Part shown: positions 1 through 10,374 of the stretch, in pieces
How the letters are laid out: each line of letters begins with the position of its first letter
How positions within the stretch are numbered: position 1 is the stretch's first letter
Source: Volutella citrinella
Lineage: Eukaryota; Ascomycota; Sordariomycetes; Hypocreales; Nectriaceae
Length of the DNA: 64,000 nucleotides
Direction of reading: 5' to 3'
Assembly (NCBI GenBank): GCA_034401135.1
Contig: JAWZSP010000001.1
Span: forward strand, 4,278,001 to 4,342,000
Position numbers and translations under genes: made by a program
The notes under the pieces: model-generated
Databases searched by the model: none
Seen by the model: only the letters and a program-made list of their open reading frames with translations
Told to the model about the DNA's origin: nothing

Positions 1-1523
1 CAGCAACAGCAGCAATCGGTCATGGACAGCGAAAACCACCGTTTCGAACGTGAGCCTGGACTGGGCACAGCTTGTGCGTGAGCCTGTCTGTGCCTGCAAT
101 GTCATCACGGCACTGGCTGGGTTGCTGGCCTCAGCCGTAAACGACGACACGATGCCTGTCCACCGATCGGGACTCTCCTTTCGCCACTGCATACCGACTA
201 CAGCAAATAATACATGCATGCCTCCCCAAGACGAATCGCATGCGGCTTGCATAAGCCCGGGCTGCTCCAGCCCAAGCCGCCTTCAATCGCCTCCTGCAGG
301 TGGCTCGGGCAGGCCCATCGGCCGACGACGGCGAGTCTTGAGGGGCCCGGGGGTTCGACGGTTCGACCAGGTTCCACCGTTCCAGCAAGTGCTGAACAAG
401 CTGGGAGGCGTGTTGATGCCAAAATGCGGTGAATCCTGTGGCCACCAGCAGAGCCTCTGGCTGGATTGGGATGGGGTCGTCCCCCTCTCCCATGCTGTTA
501 GCCAGGCGGGGATGTTCGCCGCTCCTTGCTCCTAGCTCATTCGGCAATTTGGGAATCCCCTGTCTCGCTTTGCCCACCGGCCACTGGTCCAGCCATCTTG
601 TGAACATCGACGACTCCTCTCTTCTTTTTCCTCCGTGGCCTCATCCTGTCCTCCAGTCAGCCGGTCACACAAGTCTTTTCTCCTTCCCTCCCAGCTTGTT
701 CCACAGCCCGAACTGTGGTGACATCCGCCCCAAGGAAGAGACTCCGTGCCCCCCGTTGCATCCCACCCACTCCTGTGGTGCTGTGCTGTCGGCTTGTCAC
801 CATCCTCCCATCAGAAGCCCGCCGAGCAGCCGCATTACCAAACGACGCTACGCTACGCCGCCAGTCACCCCTCTCTTTCGCCAGCTTCAAGTCATTGGGC
901 CAGACTGCATATGCTCCGTGGTCCCGCATTCGAGCCACGACAGTAAACGTGGACCGGCCATCCTCATTCGACCTCTCCACATAGTTTCCTCGCTTCCCCA
1001 CGCGACTTCTTCCAACTCACTCATCAGTTCCTCCCTCCCATCCAGCAAATACCCCGAGAGCTGCTGCGTCGTCGTGCAGGATACCTCCTTGTTCCCAGCG
1101 AAACAGCTGCTTCTCTCGTCTGCTGCTCCTCATTCCGGCATACCATACTATTTTCTCACCTGGTCTTCCTATCGCCCTTACCGCCCCCCGTCCGAGCCCG
1201 GCTCCATCCCAATACCCGTTAACCCTTTAAACTAGGTCAGTCGCATCTTTCCTTCTTTCTTCCCTTCCCCTCTCTGGCCCCCTTCCCGGCCCATGTCGTC
1301 CAAACTCGAGCCTCTGCCCACGCTCCTCCCACCTTATTGCCTCATGATATCCGAATTGTGGAGCCGGGTAGCTTTCCAATCGCACCTTTATGCTGTTTTG
1401 TCATGACCAGACCCATGTGCACTACCTCGTAATTCTGCCAAACCACCCCTTCCTCACCCTCCTACACCTCGCCGCGGGCTCGACACCGCCCACACTCTTG
1501 CCCACCCCCGCTCCGGTACTAAG
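1..1523. other. 5' flank without convincing gene
   Basis: No gene is supported here. From about 600 to 1500 the plus strand is rich in C and T tracts, which is usual for promoters and leaders of filamentous fungi, so this is probably the promoter and 5' leader of the gene starting at 1524. The open frames in this stretch are proline/serine-rich and look like translated CT-rich DNA. Confidence 0.5.
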
Positions 1524-2266
1524 ATGTATAGCAGAGGGTATCCCATTCGCAAGTCGACCATCAGGATGGACCCTGACTGTGCGATATGCCATGCTCCGGC
1601 CACCTTGGCGTGCGACTGCGAGTCCAAGGGACTCGAGGTTGCCATCAAGCAGGCCGAGGACCGTATGATGGGGTCCATTTATACCGAGATACGGTTCGTG
1701 GCCAAGGCCTCATGCCCACAACTCAATGAACCGACTGACGCTTTGACAGCAACTGGGTTCGGGGCCACGCCCAGGACTACATCTTGGAGTATTTCCGCCA
1801 GCTGACTGAGCGACGAAAAACCGCCCACTCGGCGACGCTCGACCGCATCCACGCCCACGCCTCTTACTACTACCAAGCGCTTCCTCACCCTGATCAGATT
1901 GCCGAGGCACAGGCTGCCCTCAAGCGCGGAATTGACGAGGACTGGCAAGCGAGCGTGCAAAGATACCCCGAGGTCTTGGAATACTTCTACGGCCTGGTCG
2001 AACTCACCCTCCCAGCGGATGACGAGCCTTCCGTGAAGCGGCCACCTCTGGGCTCCCTCAATGGCCGTAAACCGAACCGCCGGAGCGGATCTCATGCCGT
2101 CGGAGCCATGGCTCCCGCCCCGCAGGTGGCTATATATCACCAAGAACCCCTCCCATCTCGAACACCACCTCCTCATGCTCGTCGAACACCGGGGCCTCCT
2201 CGAGCCGGGCGCCCAACCTTTGGAGTTCCGCCCGCACCTCCTTCGTCATACTATGGCAATTACTGA
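1524..2266 (+). CDS. Conserved fungal protein with N-terminal cysteine cluster
   Basis: Two exons, 1524-1693 and 1750-2266, join across a 56-base intron (GTTCGT donor, CTGAC branch site, ACAG acceptor) to give 228 residues. The junction reads IYTEIRNWVRGH, an uninterrupted helical segment, which supports the splice. Residues C19, C22, C30 and C32 (CAICH and CDCES) form a small probable zinc-binding cluster. Residues 35-140 look helical and charged; the last 70 are proline-rich and disordered and end in SSYYGNY. An ATG at residue 15 (MDPDCAIC) is an alternative start. I recognise the pattern as a conserved hypothetical protein of filamentous ascomycetes but know no function. No signal peptide or membrane segment is visible. 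Confidence 0.75.
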
Positions 2267-3499
2267 GAGGACCATAACGGGGCTCCCCGACGCCAACCAT
2301 ACTTGCATTGAACGACACGGAAAAGAGGCCTTCCACCTATCACGATTTCAACGACTATCATGACTATCGCATTAAATAGGAGGCGTGGGAGTTTTGCCGG
2401 TAAAGCAGACCGGAGTGACATGATTATTTGGTGTTTGGGCTCAATACCCCCCCATTGTTGTTTGTATTAGAAAAGCTCAGGGATACGGGTTTATTTTCTC
2501 TTTCCTTTCCATTCTTGCCTGGGAGTACTGGACAGTCCATGTAATGATTTAATCTCCACAGTGTTTCTCCTACAGATTGTCTACATTAAAGAATTATTAT
2601 AGTTATCACCTCGATTTCTCGTCCGATTTCTTGCTCTGGATGCATCTAGGGTGGCGGCGGCCCGAGTCAGTCGGACCCAAGCATGATGCACCTGGCGTGG
2701 GTGGATGCGGGAGCCCAAGAGGCAGAAAAGAGTTGGGCGAACTACGAACAACGGGCCCCTATCTGAACTGACATGATTTCCATCACAAAGGGCATGGTCT
2801 GGCATCGTTGTTGGCGGTCGCTGCGGGTAACCAAGCACCTCTGCCCGATGCATATCTGCCCAACCCAGGTCTCGTGCGGGGGGGGGGCAGAGAGGGGGCA
2901 AAGACCCGCATCAGATTAGATGGATAGGCGAGCTGGCATGCAGACGAGTCGCTGAGTTGGAGCGATGGTACATTTACGATGGGCCAAGTTTCACCACTCA
3001 CGTTATTGACAGGTCTTCACGCAATGAATGTGAACGTAACTCTTGTTTTTGATTCTGCGCATGTCTTCCGATCAGGATAGCGCCACAGTATAACCAGTAC
3101 TTAGAAGCGCCTTAGTTTTTTTTATAGGAGATTGGGGATAACAAAGCGGGAGAGGCCGTTGGAAATTTTGGATGAGAAAAATTGGCGGGTAGAGAAGGGG
3201 GTAATGCGTCCGGGGGAGGTCTGTCGTCCATATAGACAAGAGGTCCCTAGGGAAGATTCCCTCCAACACATGCCAATCAAGTACATTTCCGCCTTCAGTG
3301 GCCAGAGAGGTGTTGTATGTTTGAACCCGATGACCATCTCACAACGGGACCGCGAGGAGAAGATGGATGAGAGCAGGCAAAAGGGGGATTAAATGGTCCG
3401 GGGAAATGTTGTGAGCAGCCTTGACAAAACCCGAGTGGAGATGGGGGTGGTGTTGGTGATGCCAAGGACACGGGTCAGAAAGCGCCGAAGGCTAGGATG
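2267..3499. other. Intergenic, between convergent genes
   Basis: This stretch separates two genes that point towards each other and should hold both 3' UTRs. It has a G tract near 2880 and nothing else I can name. The short open frames here have no recognisable protein pattern. Confidence 0.4.
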
Positions 3500-5194
3500 T
3501 TACGACTCCTGTTTCTCGGAGATGGATGTCTCCTTGAGACCAGAGGTGACGCCGTCGACGGCCTCGCCGTTGGCCTCGGCCTTGTCGAGCTCCTCAATCT
3601 CCTTCTTGGCCTTCTCAATGTTCTACAAACGCAAACCACGTTAGCGCGCTACACTATTGTCTGGGATCTCTTCCGTCGAGGGGTAAAACTTACGCGCTTA
3701 GTCTGGGCCTCTTGATCGCCCTTCCAGTGGTCAAGCTTGGCGCGGACCTTCTCAATGACGCCAGGGACGTCAGCGCTGCTCATTGGGGGATCAATGCCCA
3801 TGGCAGTGCAGTCCTCGACAACCGAAGGGGGGCAGTTATAGAACTTGGACTGGGCAGCGGCGGCACCGCCCTTCTTGCCCTTCTTGCCCTTCTTTGCGGC
3901 AGGGGCAAAGAAGTCCTCCTCACGGTCCTCCTTGCGGAGAAGCTTGGTACCCTTCAGGCCGGCGTCGTCGACAGTTCGCTGGGCCTGGGCTCCGAGGCCG
4001 AGATCAGCCATCAGAGGGCCCTTCTCGACCTTGTGGGTGGGGTCGAGGAACTGGAGCAGGCTGTTGGCGCGGCGGATCTCGTCCAGGTAGGCAGGGTCGC
4101 TGGCGTCGGCAAGGCGTCGCTCGGCATCAGCCTTCTTGCGCTCCTTGGTGAAGCGCTCCTGCTCAGCCCTTTGCTTTTCGCGGTATCGCTCGCGGGCCTC
4201 GCGCTCGTAAGCCTGGAAGGCCTTCTTCTGGCCGTAGTAGTCATCCTTAAGCTTGCGGATGGCGGTGTACTTCTCCTGCTGCTCGGCCTGGAGCTTGGTT
4301 CGCTCGTCGCGCAGGCTGGACAGACCCTTGTAAGCCTCGTCCTGCTCGGCCTTGATGACATCGATCTCGGCCTGGATCTTGGAGTACTGCTCAGAGAGAG
4401 CCTTTTGCTCTGGGTCCTCCATGCTGTCCTTGATCTCCTTGATCTTGGCGCGAAGGTCGTCGATTTGCTTCTGCGAGTCTTCGAACTGGCCAAAGTTCTT
4501 GCGAACCTTGCGCAGGTTGGAGATATCGGAGAGGGCCTTCTTCTCGTCGACGAGCCTCATGGTTCCAGAGTTGACCTGCTTGTCAAGGGAGGCGATTTCG
4601 CGGTCGACATCCTCGGCGGTCTTGAAGGGAACCTTGGACTTGGCGGCCTTCTGCTCGTTGATACGGCTGCGAACCTGCTCATCGAGGCGCTTGATTTGGT
4701 CGAGCTTGCTGGTTCGGGCGTTCTTGCCACCGGCCTGCTTTTGGCGGATCTCGTTGGCCTGGGCAATGAGCTCCTGGCGTCGCTTCTGGGTTGGGTTGGG
4801 TTGATCCTTGTTCTTGTTGGGCATAGCAATATCGATCTTGGCCTTGATGGCGCTCTGGAGAGAGTCATGGTTAGCGCGCAGGCTTTTTGAGTGCGATTAA
4901 GTGAAGGAGTGAGGGAGTGAATGGGCAGGCTCGAGATGAGGCCACGGATGGTGGGACACGGGCCACTGCGGGTTGCCATCCTGCATATCCGCATGATGAA
5001 GATGAAGATACTGTGTCTGGGGGTTTCGTGAAGCGGAATTGAGGCCATACCAGGCGGTCCATAGAGGCCTTGTGCGCCTTCTCGGCCTTGGCAAGCTCCT
5101 CCTTAAAGACATTCTCGTCGGGCTTGGTAGGGCGGGCGGCGTGGGAGTTTGTGGTCTCCGCCGCAGGGGCGGTGGCGGTAGCAGTCTCGGCCAT
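3500..5194 (-). CDS. BFR1: Nuclear segregation protein BFR1
   Basis: Three exons on the minus strand (5194-5051, 4854-3694, 3622-3500) give 475 residues, close to the 470 of yeast Bfr1. The start ATG reads MAETATAT. The first intron has a GTATGG donor, the second GTAAGT. The protein is almost entirely charged coiled coil, with heptad-like runs between residues 50 and 330, a lysine/glycine-rich patch (KKGKKGKKGG) near 370, and a C-terminal NCPPSVVEDC segment typical of fungal Bfr1. In yeast Bfr1 binds mRNP complexes and polysomes at the ER and affects secretion and chromosome segregation. The long antisense frame across it is a shadow caused by biased codon use. Gene assignment is confident; the function in this organism is by homology. 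Confidence 0.92.
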
Positions 5195-6137
5195 TGCGAG
5201 GAACGGGCGGGCGGGAAGGACGGGACGGGGCCGGGAGAAGCAGCTCGGACAGGGTCCTGAGTGGGAGAGGAGGGAAGAAGGGTGAGGAGACGGCGACGAC
5301 GCGAGAAGGTCGGGGCGGAGAGTGAAGAGACGGAGAAAAAATGGACGACCCCAAAGGGTTGAAATTTGGCTTTCCACCACTTTCTGGCACCGTGTCTACT
5401 TGCGATTGTGAGCCGTTGGGGCCCGTGCGCCCCAGTTTGAGTGCGAGACTGCGAGTGGCCTGGCTCCCCTGGAAAGCACAGGGCCTTCCCTCTACAGCAG
5501 CTTCCCGTTAGGCCTTGCGAGCCGGGACTTCGGGTGAGGCCTGGACGGTTTCCCAAGCCCCTAAAGCCCCTATAAACCGACCCACGAGGGGCTTGCCTCA
5601 AAGGGCGGGATTGCCCCTGGCCCACGCCCTGCTAGCGTCTCCCCCCACCAACTACAACTAAGGTAACAACGACCTAACTAACACCTGGGACCTTCCACTA
5701 CTAGCGACGACACTACTAGTGGGCGATTCAGGAGTTGCCCAAGTTGGCACTTCAGGTAAGGGTAGCTCTGGTAAGATACTACTTTTCTTAGAGCCTAGCA
5801 GCTACTGGCGTGATGCGGTGGTGTCAAGCGCTGCCATGGCCCGTGTAGACTTGTAGTTCGACCCGCCACATGGCTGCTTGGGGGAGCCACTGGAACTCAA
5901 TGGGGAGAGGGGCATCCTGGGGCTGGTGAGGCTGGCAGCCGATGAGAAGCGTGGCGCATGCTGAGGCGCAAAAGCGCCATATCACATGACCTGCCGTCAC
6001 TCTTCGACCCGCTACGACTTTGCCGCCAGACACTATGCAAGGCTGAGCGAAACATTTTTGTCCAGGCCGGCCTTGGGTTTGCAACACCTCCGATCGACCA
6101 TCTGCCATCCTCCGACTACAGCCTCGCCCCCGTCACC
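5195..6137. promoter_or_regulatory. Divergent promoter region of BFR1 and RPB5
   Basis: About 940 bases lie between two divergently transcribed housekeeping genes. No TATA box is obvious. The segment at about 5640-5800 has a different, CTA/ACT-rich texture but shows no terminal repeats or coding potential, so I only note it. Confidence 0.45.
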
Positions 6138-7060
6138 ATGGATATCGACAGCGTGCCTACCGATGCCAGGGGCAAGGAAGTCGTGCGCCTCTGGCGCGCA
6201 TGGCGCACCGTCCACGAGATGGTTGCCGACCGAGTAAGAGCCTGCTGCCTCCCCAGCTCTCGCGCCTCGGGTCGCCGTCGCGGATCCCAGCCACGACGTC
6301 GTTGCTCGAGGGCCTTGCTGCCAGTGCTACCCCCCGTGCCGTCTGTTGTCTGACCGCTTGCTAGGAGTATGAGCTTGCCGACGAGGAAGTCCAGATCTCG
6401 CTCGACCGCTTCCGCGATGAGTACTGCAACCCCGACGGTTCTATCAAGTGAGAACAAACCTGCTCCTTGTTCTGATGATGAAAATATGCGCGACCTCCCA
6501 GGCTGACAAACGCACCTCTCGCGTCGCTCGACAGCCGAGGAAAGCTCCAGTTCTCCGCGCGCCCCAGCGACTCCATGCTCAAGAAGCACACCATGCCAGC
6601 CACGGACGCCAACCCCGACCCCGTGCCCGACTGTGGCCCCGTCTGGGTCGAGTTCCTCTCGGATAAGCAGTTTGGCGTGAGCCAGATCCGCGCCTTTGCC
6701 AAATACGTCATCACAAACAACTACAAGACGGGCATCATGGTCACCCACGTGCCGCTATCTCCCGCCGCCCGCAAGTCTCTCGCCAGCGTTGAGAGTCTCG
6801 CCAAGATCGAGTGCTTCCTCGAGGACGACCTGCTCGTCAACATCACCAAGCACGAACTCGTTCCCAAACACGTCCTGCTCTCCCGCGAGGAGAAGATTGC
6901 CCTGCTCAAGCGCTACCGTCTCAAGGAGACCCAGCTCCCCCGTCTTCTCCAGAAGGACCCCGTTGCCCGCTACCTTGGCCTCAAGCGTGGCCAGGTTGTC
7001 AAGATTATCCGTAACAGTGAGACGGCCGGTCGATACGCGAGTTATCGCCTGTGCGTCTAA
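6138..7060 (+). CDS. RPB5: RNA polymerases I, II and III subunit RPABC1 (Rpb5)
   Basis: Three exons (6138-6233, 6365-6447, 6502-7060) give 245 residues, slightly longer than the 215 of yeast. The N-terminal jaw domain begins MDIDSVPTD and contains LWRAWRTVHEMV; after the second intron the frame reads KLTNAPLASLDSRGKLQF. The C-terminal assembly domain, shared with archaeal RpoH, is complete: HELVPKHVLLS, LLQKDPVARYLG, GQVVKIIR and the terminal ASYRLCV. Rpb5 is a common subunit of all three nuclear RNA polymerases and contacts downstream DNA. The first intron is 131 bases and the second 54, with GTAAGA and GTGAGA donors. Identification is secure. Confidence 0.97.
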
Positions 7061-8126
7061 CTCAGAGGATCGATCGGTTGGTTGGGTGTGAAGGGGGGAT
7101 CGGTTGAAGGCGGAGTGCCCAAAAGCTCACCTTCACGAGATGCTCGTGAAAGGGCTGGAGGCTGTTGAGAGGGAAATGGATTGATATAGGCAAGACTTAT
7201 GGGACGGGGATGGAGGCGTCGATCTGTACTTGAGGTTCACATAAAAAGCTGGCGTTCCAGGGGTTCTTGACACGATATTGTGCGGTGCGGGAGCAGAGCC
7301 AATACAAACAACGATATTCTCTAGACTGTCTGTGCCTCCGTTAGTGCAGATGCCACACAACTCGTTAAGCACAGGGGTTTGTGCCACTGTCCATCATTGC
7401 ACAAGAACTAGTACTCCCAGATCCAGCCGCTGACAAGGCACCCGGATCCTTGGTTGCGGATATTGGAGACCATCACAAGTGGTATGCACTGGTGGTATCC
7501 ATACCCATACGTACCACACGCTGCATTGTTGATCCATATCTTCTTTACAGTGGGCGAACCGTCAAGTTTTGCCTGGTCATCCAATTATTTGTTCAAGAGA
7601 ATTAAAACTTGCCGGATCCTCCTTCAGGGGGAGATCCTGCAAATGTCCCATTCAGTACAGTAAACCAATTCATCCATCTTTCATCAAAAACGTGGCTCTC
7701 GCCGGGGTATATATCCAATCCAACCAGTATCCTGCGCCCGCAAGATTATATGATATCAAAAAATTCAAGAGAAACAAAGTGACCCGCGCCTTGCGCCAGG
7801 CCATGAATTCCCATCTTCCGTCTCCTTCGTGTCGTGCCCTCCAATTCGTATAAATCATCTCAGCAATGTTGCTGTAGCATGCCAATCCCAGTGCCCTTTC
7901 AAGGGGAATTACCGACGCCATGCTCAAACGCCACTGGGGCGTGGTCATCCCAGCTCGGTCCCATCGATTAAATCGTAACAATAAATAACCCAAAAATTGA
8001 GAAATGTTGCACCTTTGTGTTTGTACAAGTGTAGTCGGCGGTGTGCGCAGAAAAGAAGTAACAGTTATTTGCGGCATCCTAGCTTGGCCCAGTCCAAGTT
8101 TGCATGAGCCTTCGAGCCTGCGCATC
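7061..8126. other. Intergenic, between convergent genes
   Basis: This holds the 3' regions of RPB5 and of the membrane protein gene facing it. It is somewhat AT-richer than the surrounding coding DNA. I see no conserved gene, RNA or repeat. Confidence 0.4.
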
Positions 8127-9746
8127 TTACTTCAGCAAACCCCCGGGATCCCGAAGCTCGGCCAAGGGTTTGCCGTGCGCGTTGTATTGTATTTCCGTGG
8201 CTTGAGGTATGGGCTGGAGTTCAGTACCCTCAGACCTCGTCCGGGAGCGAGATTGCTTGGTGTTGAGGGGGCTAAGAAGCCCGCCGAGATCCTGAAGCAA
8301 AGCAGTTGAGCCACGTCGGAGACCCCCAGCCCCAGCCGCAACGGACGGCGCGGGAGCCGAATGAGCAATCGATTCGCCATTTGATGAGGTGCTGCTGTGG
8401 CGAGCGGTTTTCTTGTCGTCTTGGGTAGGATCCAGTAAGCCTCCCACGTCGAAGAATGAGACCCTTCTCGGCGTTGTCAGGGTCTCGCTCTTGGTGTGGA
8501 TGAGTGGATCATGGGCTAGGAGCGAATCGTCGCTGCGCTCGGCGTTGCTCCGTTGACGCTGTGGGAACTGCCACTGCTCAAGATCGTGGTCGAGTTTACG
8601 AACAACGGGGGCCGGCGCATATTGTATAGCGACGCCGTTGATCGGACTCTCTGGTTGGTTTTGCAGCTCGGGATCCACTGCAATTCCCACATCGCGAACC
8701 AGGTCCTCGTCACTTCCCCAGTGGCGATGGAGAGTGGGTCGTCGGCCGTGGATAGATGGATTGAAAGATTCGGCCACCGAGGTACGGCGGTACTTTTGCT
8801 TCTTCAAGCCGCGATCGCGCATGAATGAGCCGAGAACGAGTGAGTTGGCGGCAGCGGTCGCGAAGAGGATCTCGACGGAAGCGAGCAGGGATCGATACTG
8901 CTGGCGGCCCTGTTCCCGAATGATATGTGGCACGCGATAGATTGTCACGCCCACGATTGCCAAGCTGAGGGAGAAGAGAGCAACTAGCTGAAGCTTCCTC
9001 TTCACGGTCAGCTTGCTGGTGAGAATAATGTAAATGGGAAAGATGACGAGGAGCATGTCGGTAAGGACGTTGCAGACGGCCATGGTAATGAGTTGCACGT
9101 AGCCCTGGCGGCATTGCGGGCCAGGATCCGGGGTAACCTGCCAGTACCCTTGGAACGGGCGGCATTCGACGAGGTCGCTAATGATGACGCCGACAAAGGT
9201 GACAACGAGGATGATGCGAATGATGCTGAGCGAAGTCTGCCATGACCGCTCCCATGTGGCCAGCGTCAGGCGGCGTAGGAATTCAAGGACTGCAACCTTA
9301 AGAACCCAAAGTCTAATTACTTTCTGTTAGCTCAACGGGTCGCCCACGGGTGCTTAAAGCCACATAGGACCGGCATGAATAGGATTCTGAAGGAAATGCA
9401 GCCAGACGTACGTAGCGGCGTAGAAGACTCTACTAAGAAGGACCAAGCCACTGGCAATCTGTTTGCGGCGATACTGCTCGGGCGTGAGAAAGACGCCCTC
9501 GAGCTGGGCATTGTTGGTCCCGTAGAGGAGAATGAAGTGAACGCAGCCCATCCGGATATACAGAGGGATCAGGGCGAGGGCGGCGACTCGGTCTTCGGTG
9601 AAGAGACGTTCAGTTCTGATGAATCGACCAGCGAGGCGCAGCAATATGATCAGGGTGCACATGGCGGTCGTCCACCAACACACAAGCAGAGTCGGCTTGT
9701 CATACTTGAACTCGCGGAGAGTCGGAGGGTCCGAGTAGATCGTCAT
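8127..9746 (-). CDS. Fungal rhodopsin-domain seven-helix membrane protein
   Basis: Two exons (9746-9412 and 9312-8127) join across a 99-base intron (GTACGT donor, TTAG acceptor) to give 506 residues. Seven hydrophobic segments are visible: LLVCWWTTAMCTLIILL, ALALIPLYIRMGCVHFILL, a helix spanning the splice (FYAATLWVLKVAVLEF), IIRIILVVTFVGVII, LITMAVCNVLTDMLLVIF, LVALFSLSLAIVGVTI and EILFATAAANSLVLG. The CRPFQGYW motif in the loop before helix 5 is typical of the fungal rhodopsin-domain / PTH11-related group. The last 200 residues are a polar cytoplasmic tail carrying three GGLL motifs. Such proteins are often called GPCR-like, but the ligand and partner are unknown. No CFEM domain is present. 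The family call is solid; a receptor role is inference. Confidence 0.85.
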
Positions 9747-10360
9747 GGCGGCGGCGGCGCTTGCCCACGCTCGTCGTCCTCCGCAGAGGGCCCGACGAGC
9801 GAGGTTGGTGAAACTGGATGCAAAAAGGTCGTTCCCAGGCCGAGGATTACCGAAGCACGGGGTGCGGCGGATGCGAATGGCTTGCGAGCGGTGTCGTGGC
9901 TGCGAGGCCCAAAATATGCCCTAGGTTCAGGCTGGCATGAGGCTGCCGATGATGGCACAGTGGTGGCGACGACGGGGGCGACGACGACGGGATCGATTCG
10001 CGCTGAAGCAGCGACGGATGCATCAACAATTAGCTGCTCGAGGCTGGAGAAATCGCTTGCGTAAATGGGTCGAGTCGGCGCGCAGAGTCAGACTGGAAAT
10101 CGAAACCAGTTTTCAAGACGTGGGATACACGGGGTGCTTGCTTGTCGTCTGTCGAGGCCAAATGTGAGGCAGCCCACCTTTCTCTGTCAGTGGCGTAGGT
10201 GGGACGTTTTTGCGACAGGCGGGCAGGCGAGGTGGCCCAGTCAGTACTTGCCAACAACTGACGGTGCTGGTCAAGGAAGGAACACAGAGAGAGTAGTACT
10301 AGTTATCACAGCACTCGTCGAGGTTGGGGAAAAAAGACAGACAGGGAAGCAAGGAGTAAA

Positions 10361-10374
10361 GTGTGTGTGTGTGT
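10361..10374 (+). repeat. (GT)7 microsatellite
   Basis: Seven uninterrupted GT units, followed by GCGTGCG. It lies in non-coding DNA. Confidence 0.9.

Noticed and set aside
429..1235. 268-residue plus-strand open frame
   Set aside because: It is Ser/Pro/His-rich translation of CT-rich leader DNA, lacks any family pattern, and starts at a non-ATG-like position in a probable promoter.
3712..4890. 392-residue frame antisense to BFR1
   Set aside because: It is a Leu/Val/Gly-rich mirror of a lysine/glutamate-rich coiled-coil gene; BFR1 explains the openness.
5640..5800. Possible transposon remnant with CTA/ACT-rich texture
   Set aside because: No terminal repeats, target duplication or coding relic is visible.
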